A DNA stretch of 64,000 bases from Anaerolineales bacterium. GTDB lineage: Bacteria; Chloroflexota; Anaerolineae; JAAEKA01. Shown in pieces: positions 49,546 through 57,880 of this stretch. Every line of letters begins with the position of its first letter. Position 1 is the first letter of the stretch. Below the pieces are notes generated by a model that worked only from the letters and a program-made list of their open reading frames with translations, did no database searches and was not told where the DNA came from. Position numbers and translations under genes: made by a program. The stretch is taken from NCBI GenBank assembly GCA_020634615.1, contig JACKBI010000010.1, positions 186,001 through 250,000 on the forward strand, written 5' to 3'.

Positions 49546-51012
49546 ATGAACCACCTACCTACTTTTGATCTGATCGTTATCGGCGGCGGGCCGGCGGGCG
49601 TGACCGCTGCACTGCGCGGCCGCGAGCTGGGCGCATCGGTTGCGCTGATCGAGCGGGGCAGCATGGGCGGCACCTGCACCAACGACGGCTGCGTGCCTAC
49701 CCGTGTGCTGGCGCGCGCGGCCCGCCTGATGAGCAACGCCGGCCAGTACAGCGCTTACGGGATGACCGTGCCGCGCCCGGAGTTGGATTTTCCACAACTG
49801 CTGGCGCGCACCCAGGCCATCGTCTACGACATCCACGAGAAGAAGCAACTGATCGCCCATCTCGAATCGTCTGGGGCGCAGGTTTTCGCCGGTGTCGGCG
49901 AGGCGCAATTTGTCGATCCGCATACAGTCGAGATTCCCGACGGCCGCCGGTTTCACGGCGAGAAATTCATTCTGGCGGCGGGCGGACGGGCGCGGCGGCT
50001 GGATTTTTCCGGCGCGGAGCTGGCGCTGACCCACAGCGACATCTGGCGATTGCAGTCCTTGCCGCGTTCAGTGGCCATCGTCGGTGGGGCCGCGACCGGC
50101 TGTCAGCTCGCCACGATCTTCAACGCCTTTGGCGCGCAGGTCACCATGCTGGATATCGCGCCGCGCATTCTGACCGTGGAAGACAGCCTTGTCGCGCAGA
50201 CGATGACTGCCGCGTTCCAGCGTCGCGGCGTCGATCTGCGCACCGGCATCAGCGGCATCGAACGCATCGAGCGCGCCGGCCGCGACCTGGCGCTGGTCTT
50301 CAAACAGGGCGACGAACTCGCAACACTGGAGGCAGAAGCGGTCGTGATGTCCACCGGCTGGCTGGGCAACCTGAGCGGGCTGAACCTGGCCGCGGCGGGC
50401 GTCGAAACCGATGGCCGCTACGTGGTAAGCGACCAAACTGGGCAGACAAGTGCGGCGCACATCTACGCGGCCGGCGACATCGATGGGCGCATGATGCTGG
50501 TGCAGAGCGCCAGCCACGAGGCGCGCATCGTTGTCGAAAACGCGCTGCTGGGCGGAACGGATCGCCACGAATACGCGATCGTGCCCCACGGTGGCTTTAC
50601 CCATCCCGAGTATGCCAGCGTCGGCTTGACCGAGGAGCAGGCGCGCAGGGATCGCGATGTTGTCGTGGCCGTGGTGCCCTATGCCGACATGGATCGGGCG
50701 GTGATCGATGGCCGCACCGAGGGCTTCTGCAAGCTGGTCGTGGACGGCGAGACGCATCGCATGTTGGGAGCGCACGTGGTGGGTGAGCAGGCGCTGGAGA
50801 TCGTCCACGTTGTCGCCGCGGGCATGGCCGCCGGCATGTGGGTCGAGCAACTGGCCGAGCTGCAGATCGCCTACCCGACCTTCACTGCGATTTTGGGGCT
50901 GGCCGCACGGCGCATCGTCGCGGAGTTGGGCGTCATGCCACTGACGCCGGAGTGGCGCACTTTGGGCCGCGCGCCGGGGGAATGGGAGCAAAGCCAGATT
51001 CAAACCGAGTGA
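49546..51012 (+). CDS. FAD-dependent pyridine nucleotide-disulfide oxidoreductase fold protein
   Basis: 488 residues in the lipoamide dehydrogenase/mercuric reductase fold. FDLIVIGGGPAG binds FAD, and the redox pair is C44-x4-C49 (GGTCTNDGCVPTR). IVGGAATGCQLA is the NAD(P)H site and IYAAGDIDG the second FAD contact. The C-terminal active-site block that reads HPT..E in lipoamide dehydrogenase is YPTFTA here, so the catalytic His-Glu pair is missing and a standard dithiol substrate is unlikely. Its position after the globin-Rieske gene suggests it may feed electrons to it. The start lies inside a repeat array and lacks a Shine-Dalgarno sequence. Confidence 0.88.
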   Translation: MNHLPTFDLIVIGGGPAGVTAALRGRELGASVALIERGSMGGTCTNDGCVPTRVLARAARLMSNAGQYSAYGMTVPRPELDFPQLLARTQAIVYDIHEKKQLIAHLESSGAQVFAGVGEAQFVDPHTVEIPDGRRFHGEKFILAAGGRARRLDFSGAELALTHSDIWRLQSLPRSVAIVGGAATGCQLATIFNAFGAQVTMLDIAPRILTVEDSLVAQTMTAAFQRRGVDLRTGISGIERIERAGRDLALVFKQGDELATLEAEAVVMSTGWLGNLSGLNLAAAGVETDGRYVVSDQTGQTSAAHIYAAGDIDGRMMLVQSASHEARIVVENALLGGTDRHEYAIVPHGGFTHPEYASVGLTEEQARRDRDVVVAVVPYADMDRAVIDGRTEGFCKLVVDGETHRMLGAHVVGEQALEIVHVVAAGMAAGMWVEQLAELQIAYPTFTAILGLAARRIVAELGVMPLTPEWRTLGRAPGEWEQSQIQTE

Positions 51013-51116
51013 CAGAAAGCCGAAGGGGCGGACGTCCACCAAAATCAGATACACGCAATACGTTTACGGGCGCGGATATTGGGCACGATCTCACGTTCAA
51101 TAGATTCGTAACGCAT

Positions 51117-51151
51117 TTCGTAACGTTAAGCGGACGATGGCGCGGTATGAT
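51117..51151 (+). promoter_or_regulatory. Shared promoter-like motif, copy 3
   Basis: TTC-GTAACG, GGACG 12 bases after the first G, TATGAT exactly 20 bases after GTAACG. An extra TTCGTAACG lies 12 bases upstream (51105). Transcription would start near 51158, one base before the ATG at 51159, so the mRNA may be leaderless. Confidence 0.7.
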
Positions 51152-51158
51152 CGACGAT

Positions 51159-52400
51159 ATGAACACAGAGTCTCAACATAACGCCCCTGAAAAACGCAGG
51201 TGGGTAACCATTCTGGCTTGGGTGTGGTGTGGATTTGTCATCCTCGCCGCTGTGGCCGTCGGGCTGTCGGCATTGCTGAACCGACCTGTGGAAGAAAGCG
51301 TGCTCGATACGCTGGCGAATGCGACAACCCTCGCGGGTTTTGTTGCGTTTGCCATAACCGGGGCGCTGGTCATCTCGCGCCAGCCGCGCAATGTGGTCGG
51401 GTGGCTGTTGATGATCGAGGGCAGTCTGGCTATCATCTGGCCCGTGGACCTGTATTTCAATAACCTCGTGCAACCGCCAGCAAATCCGTCGCTCCTGTTC
51501 ATAACTGGTCTCTGGTTCTGGGGGTGGTTGTGGCTGTGGCTCATCTTTCCCATCCTGTTTTTGCCGCTCTACTTCCCCACTGGCAGCCCACCGTCGCTCC
51601 GTTGGCGCTGGGTTTCGGTTCTCGGACTGGGGCTGTGCGCGTTCTTCATTCTGTACGTCTCATTTTCCCCGAACTGGGAATCGCAGGACGGAACATGGAC
51701 CGTGGCAAACCCCGTTGGATTCCTGCAATTCGAGTTTCCGTTGGCTCCGTGGGTGATCCTGCTGCTTTCCTTTGCAGCGTTGAGCGTGGCCTCGCTGTTG
51801 GTCCGCTTTCGCCGCGCACAGCCGGTTGAGCGCGAGCAGATCAAGTGGTTACTGTACGCCGCTGGCCTGTTTTTCGTTATCTATTCCATCACGTTTGTCA
51901 CCAGTAATGCGGCGGGACCAGTTGCCGACTTGGGTGGTGTTCTGCTGTTTCTTGGCATGCTGACGTTCCCGGTCGCCATTGCTATCTCTATCCTGCGCTA
52001 CCGGCTGTATGACATCGACGTGATCATCCGCAAGACGCTGGTCTATGCGATGCTCACAGCGTTGCTGGCGCTGGTCTACTTTGGTGCAGTCGTGCTCTTG
52101 CAACAACTGTTCGGCGCTGTCACCGGCGTCGAGCAGTCGCCGCTGGCAATTGTGGTTTCGACATTGGTCATCGCCGCGCTCTTCACGCCGCTGCGCCGCC
52201 GCATCCAGGACTGGATCGACCGCCGCTTCTTCCGCAAGAAATACGACGCGCAGCAGGTGCTGGCCCGGTTCGCCCTCACCGCGCGCGACGAGACCGACCT
52301 GGATGCGCTGACGGCGGAACTGGTGCGCGTCGTCCAAGAGACGATGCAGCCGGAGCATGTCAGCGTGTGGCTTAGAAGCACAGGCGACCAGAGTAAATAG
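51159..52400 (+). CDS. Kinase-less membrane sensor (paralogue 4)
   Basis: 413 residues, about eight helices. The C-terminal signature is LRYRLYDIDVIIRKTLVYAM, FTPLRRRIQDWIDRRFF and DETDLDALTAELVRVVQETM, ending VSVWLRSTGDQSK; no kinase domain follows. The in-frame ATG at 51147 is part of the TATGAT box of the shared promoter motif, so the ATG at 51159 is preferred and would be leaderless. The large open frame upstream to 50838 overlaps the flavoprotein gene and is not coding. It is close to the LuxR-type regulator gene. Confidence 0.78.
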   Translation: MNTESQHNAPEKRRWVTILAWVWCGFVILAAVAVGLSALLNRPVEESVLDTLANATTLAGFVAFAITGALVISRQPRNVVGWLLMIEGSLAIIWPVDLYFNNLVQPPANPSLLFITGLWFWGWLWLWLIFPILFLPLYFPTGSPPSLRWRWVSVLGLGLCAFFILYVSFSPNWESQDGTWTVANPVGFLQFEFPLAPWVILLLSFAALSVASLLVRFRRAQPVEREQIKWLLYAAGLFFVIYSITFVTSNAAGPVADLGGVLLFLGMLTFPVAIAISILRYRLYDIDVIIRKTLVYAMLTALLALVYFGAVVLLQQLFGAVTGVEQSPLAIVVSTLVIAALFTPLRRRIQDWIDRRFFRKKYDAQQVLARFALTARDETDLDALTAELVRVVQETMQPEHVSVWLRSTGDQSK

Positions 52401-52528
52401 ACAGCGCCATCATGCACGAAACAGCCAGGAGAATCATCACCCGCCCGGTTGACGAAGTCTATCGCTGACCGACTCATATTTAAGCCCTGTTTGAAGAAAT
52501 TTGGGGGACTTGATTTACAATAGGCCGC

Positions 52529-55474
52529 ATGACACTACCTGTTGATACCCCTCTGGTTTGCCCGGTGCTGGTCGGACGGTCAGTCCACATCGAGGCGATG
52601 CGCCGGCTGGCCGATCGGGCGCGGTCAGGCGCCGGTGGCGCCATCCTGCTGTCGGGCGAGGCGGGAACTGGCAAGTCGCGCCTCGCTGCCGATATGCGCG
52701 ACTGGGCCATGGACGACGGCTGGCGGGTGCTGGTGGCTGCCTGCTACGAGGCGGACCGGGGACGGCCCTACGCACCGATCTACGATCTCTTGCAGAGAGT
52801 GCCGGCTACCGACGCGACCGGCGTTGCCGCAAAATTGCAAGAGGCCGGCCAGGAACGCAGCCAACTGCTGTACGCGACGGCCGGACTTTTCGAGCGCCTG
52901 GCAGCAGACCGCCCACTGTTGTTGATCGTCGAGGACCTGCACTGGTGCGACGATGCCAGTCTCGATCTGCTGTTCTACCTGGCCCGCCGGCTGGTTCGGG
53001 AGCGTGTCCTGCTGTTGTTGACCTATCGCAGCGACGAGACATTCGGCGATCTGGGCGACTTTCTGGCGAAACTGGACCAGCAACGCCTGGCGACGGAGAT
53101 GTCGCTGGCGAAACTCAGCCGCACCGAGGTGGACCAGATGGTGCGGGCCATCTTCGATCAGCCCCGTCCGCTGCGCGCCGAGTTCCTGGAACAGCTTTAC
53201 CAGTTGTCGGAAGGCAACCCCTTTTTCGTAGAAGAGATTCTGCGCGCCATGGTTCGTTCGGGCGATATCTACTTCGACCAGGGGATTTGGGATCGCAAGC
53301 CGCTGGCCGAGCTACACATCCCGCGCAGCGTGCAGGAACTCATGCGCCGCCGCCGTGAGGAACTCAGCCCCGTGGCACGGCAGGTGTTGACGACGGCCGC
53401 GGTAGCCGGGCGTCGGCCCGACTTTGCCCTCCTGCACCGGCTGGTCGATCTGGACGAAGCCCAATTGATCGGCGCGCTCAAGGAGCTGATCGGCGCCCAG
53501 TTGCTGGTGGAGGAGAGCGCCGATCGCTTCGCCTTCCGCCATGCGTTGATTCAGGAAGCGGCGCAGGCTAATCTGCTGGCTCGCGAGCGACGCGCCATGC
53601 ACCGCGTCGTTGCCGGGGTGCTGGAGCAGCAGGCCATTGAAACCGGGGAGACGCCGCTGGCCGACCTGGCCTATCACGCCTTTCTGGGCGAGGACTGGGC
53701 CAAGGCGCTGGACTATTCGGAGCGGGCGGGCCGGCAGGCGCTGGCGTTGCACGCGCCGCACACCGCCGTCAGTCACTTCAATCATGCGCTGCAATCGGCC
53801 GATGCGCTGCGACAGCCGGCGCCTGTGTCTGTTCTGCTGGCGCGCGGCGACGCCTTCATGCGGCTGAGCGAGTACGATGCGGCCCTGACGGACTACAAGC
53901 GGGCGCTGGATGCGGCAAAACGGGATGGCGACGAAGAGCTGGCCTGGCGGGCGACCCTGGGGTTGGGGCATCTGTGGGCAACGCGCGACTATGAGCGCAG
54001 CGGCGACTATATCGCTGATGCGCTTAGCCAGGCGCGTCGGCATGGCGTCCCGCAGCGGCTTGCCAGCAGTCTCAACCAGATGGGCAACTGGCGCATGAAC
54101 CGGGAACAGCCTTTTGCGGCTTTACGGGACCACGAGGAGGCGTTGGCGATCTTCGCGGGTCTCAAAGACCAGACCGGACTGGCCGAGACGCTGGACCTGT
54201 TGGCCATCACGCGCTTCAACTGTGGCGATCTGATCGGCGGCCGCAGCGATTGCCGGCGGGCTATCACGTTGTGGGAGGCGGTGGATGACCCGCGCGGCTT
54301 GCTGATGAGCCAGTCTGGCCTGGCGTTGGCAGCCGATTTCGAGCTAGAGTTCGACAATGAGGCGGTCGCCGACAACATGCCCGCGGGCCGGCAGGCGGTG
54401 GAAACGGCGCGCAGCATTACCTGGCGGTCCGGTGAAGCTCTGGCCACGATTTGTCTGGGATTGGCCGAGGGCCGGCGCGGGCAGTGGGGCGCGGCGCGGG
54501 AGATCCTGCAAGCTGCCCTGGACGCGGCCATCGACATCGAACACAAGGAGTGGATCGTAGACGCCCGGCGCGGGTTGGGCTGGTTGCACAGCGAGTTTCT
54601 CGACTTTGAGCGCGCCGAGCAGATATTGTTGCCGGCCCAGGACATGGCGTGCGAGATCAACTCCGAGATCTGGCAGCGGCAGACGGCCGCCGCGCTGGCT
54701 ACGGCGCTGATGAGGCAGGACCGGCCGGATGAGGCGCAGGCAGCGTTGGACGCCGTCCTGGCGGTTGATGGCCCCGCGCGTACCCTGCAAGAGCGGCTGA
54801 TCTGGGCGTCGCGGGCTGAGCTGGCGTTGGCCCGCGGCCAGGACGAGTTGGCCTTGGAAATCATCGAACGACTGATCGCGGCGGCGCAGAACCTGGCGGT
54901 CGCGGGACGAGTGGTGCCACGCCTGTGGTGGCTGCGAGGCGAAGCGTTGCTCGGTCTTGAGTGTTTTGGCGAAGCTGAGGCGGCGCTGCGCGATGCGCTG
55001 GTGGTTGCGCAGGCACAGGGGCGGCTGCCGCTGCAATGGCGCATCGAGCTGGCGCTGGGACGGACGCTGCTGGCCCAGCGGCGGCGAACCGACGCAGAGG
55101 AAGCGTTCAACGCGGCGCGCGCCAGCGTCGCAACGCTGGCCGCCACGTTGCCCGATGATGCCTGTGCCGATGGCGGCCCGACGCTGCGGGCGCAGTTTCT
55201 TGAGCGTTCAGCGACGCGGTTTCCGCCGTTGCCCGCAGCATCGCCGCGCCAGACTGCCAAGGAGCGGTACGGCGGCTTGACGTCCCGCGAGCGGGAGGTA
55301 GCGATTCTGGTGGCGCAGGGGCTGTCCAACCGTGACATCGCCGGCCGGCTGACCATCAGCGAGCGCACGGCCGAGCGCCACGTCGCCAACATCATGCTCA
55401 AGCTGGACTTCAACGCGCGCACGCAGATCGCAGCCTGGGCCGTTGAAAGCGGCTTGCTGGCAGAGTCTGGCTAG
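52529..55474 (+). CDS. LuxR-type large ATPase regulator (LAL), 981 aa
   Basis: The N-terminal ATPase has VLVGRSVHIEAMRRL, Walker A SGEAGTGKSRLA and Walker B LLLIVEDLHWCDDASLDLL. TPR-like repeats fill about 370-860. The C-terminal 65 residues are a LuxR/GerE helix-turn-helix: LTSREREVAILVAQGLSNRD, then ISERTAERHVANIMLKLDF. It is probably an ATP-dependent transcription activator responding to an unknown ligand. A TACAAT box at 52516-52521 would place the start next to the ATG at 52529, suggesting a leaderless mRNA. Targets could include the neighbouring sensors; that is inference. Confidence 0.9.
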   Translation: MTLPVDTPLVCPVLVGRSVHIEAMRRLADRARSGAGGAILLSGEAGTGKSRLAADMRDWAMDDGWRVLVAACYEADRGRPYAPIYDLLQRVPATDATGVAAKLQEAGQERSQLLYATAGLFERLAADRPLLLIVEDLHWCDDASLDLLFYLARRLVRERVLLLLTYRSDETFGDLGDFLAKLDQQRLATEMSLAKLSRTEVDQMVRAIFDQPRPLRAEFLEQLYQLSEGNPFFVEEILRAMVRSGDIYFDQGIWDRKPLAELHIPRSVQELMRRRREELSPVARQVLTTAAVAGRRPDFALLHRLVDLDEAQLIGALKELIGAQLLVEESADRFAFRHALIQEAAQANLLARERRAMHRVVAGVLEQQAIETGETPLADLAYHAFLGEDWAKALDYSERAGRQALALHAPHTAVSHFNHALQSADALRQPAPVSVLLARGDAFMRLSEYDAALTDYKRALDAAKRDGDEELAWRATLGLGHLWATRDYERSGDYIADALSQARRHGVPQRLASSLNQMGNWRMNREQPFAALRDHEEALAIFAGLKDQTGLAETLDLLAITRFNCGDLIGGRSDCRRAITLWEAVDDPRGLLMSQSGLALAADFELEFDNEAVADNMPAGRQAVETARSITWRSGEALATICLGLAEGRRGQWGAAREILQAALDAAIDIEHKEWIVDARRGLGWLHSEFLDFERAEQILLPAQDMACEINSEIWQRQTAAALATALMRQDRPDEAQAALDAVLAVDGPARTLQERLIWASRAELALARGQDELALEIIERLIAAAQNLAVAGRVVPRLWWLRGEALLGLECFGEAEAALRDALVVAQAQGRLPLQWRIELALGRTLLAQRRRTDAEEAFNAARASVATLAATLPDDACADGGPTLRAQFLERSATRFPPLPAASPRQTAKERYGGLTSREREVAILVAQGLSNRDIAGRLTISERTAERHVANIMLKLDFNARTQIAAWAVESGLLAESG

Positions 55475-55483
55475 GCCTTATCA

Positions 55484-56316
55484 GGACTGCCACTGTGGGG
55501 CGGGCGCGATGCTTTCTTCCAGCCGCATCTTTCAAGATGTGGGATCACCAAAATCGCATATCATCGCAGCCGGCGAGGGTTGTCGGGTTATGGGAGTCCC
55601 CACACTGAACTGTGGGGCCGGCGTGATGCTTTGTTGCAGCCGCATCTTTCAAGATGTGGGCTACCAAAAGCGCATATCATCGCAGCCGGCGAGGGTGGTC
55701 GGGTCGTGGGAATCCCCACACTGAACTGTGGGGCCGGCGCGATGCTTTGTTCCAGCCGCATCTTTCAAGATGTGGGGCTACCAATAGCACATATCTTCGC
55801 ATCCGGCGAGAGTGGTCGGGTCGTGGGAATCCCCACACTGAACTGTGGGGCCGGCGTGATGCTTTGTTACAGCCGCATCTTTCAAGATGTGGGATCACCA
55901 AAGCACAGATTTCCGCGTCTGGCATGGGTTGTCGGGTTATGGGAGTCCCCACACTGAACTGTGAGGCCGGCACGATGCTTTGTTGCAGCCGCATCTTTCA
56001 AGATGTGGGACTACCAATAGCGCATATCTTCGCAGCCGGCGAGGGTGGTCGGGTCGTGGGAATCCCCACACTGAACTGTGAGGCCGGCGCGATGCTTTGT
56101 TCCAGCCGCATCTTTCAAGATGCGGGGCTACCAATAGCGCATATCATCGCAGCCGGCGAGGGTGGTCGGGTCGCGGGAATCCCCACACTGAACTGTGAGA
56201 CCGGCACGATGCTTTGTTCCAGCCGCATCTTTCAAGTTTTGGGATCACCAAAAGCACAGATTTTCGCATCTGGCATTGGTTGTCGGGTTATGGGAGTTCC
56301 CACCAGTCCGCTGTAG
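55484..56316. repeat. Higher-order tandem repeat, about 117-bp unit, seven copies (ABBABBA)
   Basis: Unit starts (CCCCACACTGAACTGTGGGG) fall at 55598, 55714, 55831, 55947, 56064 and 56181, with a partial unit before and a decayed end after. Each unit has two dyads: CCCCACA/TGTGGGG and CCGCATCTT/AAGATGTGG. Two variants exist: A units carry ATCACC and end GGGTTATGGGAGT; B units carry CTACC and end GGGTCGTGGGAAT. Their order is A-B-B-A-B-B-A, so the amplified block is about 350 bp. All frames are open because 117 is divisible by three; I do not call genes here. The stretch 56317-56471 holds only the leader of the next gene. Confidence 0.92.
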
Positions 56317-56471
56317 CCGGGTGGTTACTTAGAATCTACGTACTGCAATTTCATATCCTGCGTACTTTCCCCGATGACTGGGTGGGGCACATTTGATATG
56401 CTGTGGGCACGATAAGAAACAACGGACGGTCTTGCCGGCCGGCGATCACTTTGTGCAAGGAGCGTATCAAA

Positions 56472-57869
56472 ATGACATCTGAAATTACTCTTGAAAAACC
56501 AGCAGCCAACGGTGTTGCCCGCGGGCAGTTCGAACAGCACTTTCGCGGCCAGTTGATTCGGCCCGGTGACGGCGCCTACGACCAGGTGCGCCAGGTCTGG
56601 AACGGCGCGGTGGACAAGCGTCCGGCGCTCATCGCCCGCTGCGCTGACGGTGACGACGTGGCGACGGCTGTGCGCATGGCCCGCGCCGAGGGCTGGCCTG
56701 TGGCAATCCGCAGCGGCGGCCACAGCGGCAATGGCCTCTCGCTGGTGGACGACGGCCTGGTAATTGACCTGTCGCAGATGAAGCGCGTCACGGTGGATGT
56801 GGAGCGTCAGGTAGCCCGTGTCGAGCCGGGTCTGACGCTGGGCGAACTGGTCCAGGCGCTGGAGCCGTTTGGCCTGATCACGCCCACCGGCACCTGCTCG
56901 GGCAACGGTCTGGGCGGCGCGACGCTGGGCGGCGGCATCGGTTGGCTGATGGGCAAATACGGTCTGATCATCGACAACCTGCTGGCCTGTGAGATGGTCA
57001 CCGCCGAAGGCGAGCTGGTGCGGGCCAGCGCCACCGAGCGGCCCGATCTGTTCTGGGGACTACGAGGCGGTGGCGGCAACTTCGGCATCGTGACCGCCTT
57101 CGAGATGCGCCTCTACCCGCTGGAGGAAGTGTTGATGGGAACGTTCATCTATCCCTTCTCCCAGGCAGGCGAGGCGATGCGGCTCTACCGCGATGTGACT
57201 GCCCAGGCGCCCGACGAGCTGGCTGTGATGGCCGTGCTGACCACCATGCCCGAGATCGGGCCGGCTGTGGCGCTGTTTGCCTGCTACAGCGGCGATGACT
57301 TCGGCCAGGGCGAGCGGCAGTTGAACGTCTTTCGCCAGGCCCAGCCGCTGGTCGCGGTGGTGCAACCCATGTCCTACGCCAGCCTGCTGGCCATGATGGA
57401 CCCCGCCGCTCCCGACGGACGGTTCTATCACGATGCAGCCTACACGGTGCGTGGGTTCAGCGACGAGGCCATCGACGCGCTGCTCGAGCAGGTTGAGCAA
57501 CGGGTGTCGCCGCTGGCCGGCGTGATCATCCAGCACGTACACGGTGCAGCCAGCCGTGTGCCGGCCGGGGAAACGTCCTTTGCGCTGCGCTTCGACCACT
57601 ATGCCGTGCTGCATTCCAGCGCCTGGGAGAGCGGTCCTGCCGAGCCTCACGTGCGCTGGGCCGAGGAGAGCCGAGCAGCCATGGCGCGATTCGCCAGCCA
57701 GGGTGTGTATGTCAACTTCCTGGGCGACGAGGGCGATGATGCCGTGCGTGCCAGCTATGGTAGCAACTACCGTCGCCTGGTGGAACTCAAGAACAAGTAC
57801 GATCCCGCAAACTTCTTCAGCCGTAACCAGAACATCCGGCCCACGGTTGACGGCGACAGCGGGCTGTAA
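56472..57869 (+). CDS. FAD-binding oxidoreductase, berberine-bridge-enzyme type
   Basis: 465 residues. The FAD domain has AIRSGGHSGNG with His84 and PTGTCSGNGLGG with Cys142, the two sites used for bicovalent FAD attachment in BBE-like oxidases. LFWGLRGGGGNFGIVTAFE follows. The C-terminal BBE motif NYRRLVELKNKYDPANFF is complete. Such enzymes oxidise sugars, alkaloids or secondary metabolites with O2. There is no signal peptide. The ATG at 56472 is preceded by AAGGAG. The secreted-protein gene follows after eleven bases, so they are probably cotranscribed. Confidence 0.93.
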   Translation: MTSEITLEKPAANGVARGQFEQHFRGQLIRPGDGAYDQVRQVWNGAVDKRPALIARCADGDDVATAVRMARAEGWPVAIRSGGHSGNGLSLVDDGLVIDLSQMKRVTVDVERQVARVEPGLTLGELVQALEPFGLITPTGTCSGNGLGGATLGGGIGWLMGKYGLIIDNLLACEMVTAEGELVRASATERPDLFWGLRGGGGNFGIVTAFEMRLYPLEEVLMGTFIYPFSQAGEAMRLYRDVTAQAPDELAVMAVLTTMPEIGPAVALFACYSGDDFGQGERQLNVFRQAQPLVAVVQPMSYASLLAMMDPAAPDGRFYHDAAYTVRGFSDEAIDALLEQVEQRVSPLAGVIIQHVHGAASRVPAGETSFALRFDHYAVLHSSAWESGPAEPHVRWAEESRAAMARFASQGVYVNFLGDEGDDAVRASYGSNYRRLVELKNKYDPANFFSRNQNIRPTVDGDSGL

Positions 57870-57880
57870 CGAGGCAATAG

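Noticed and set aside
50838..51158. Upstream extension of the fourth sensor to 520 residues
   Set aside because: It overlaps the end of the flavoprotein gene, and its translation lacks hydrophobic segments or family similarity; the promoter motif lies downstream of that start.
55484..56316. Long open frames (93, 125 and 220 codons) and a possible CRISPR array in the tandem repeat
   Set aside because: The unit length is about 117, divisible by three, so all frames stay open by arithmetic. The codons show no protein-like bias, and there is no constant-repeat/variable-spacer pattern or cas gene.
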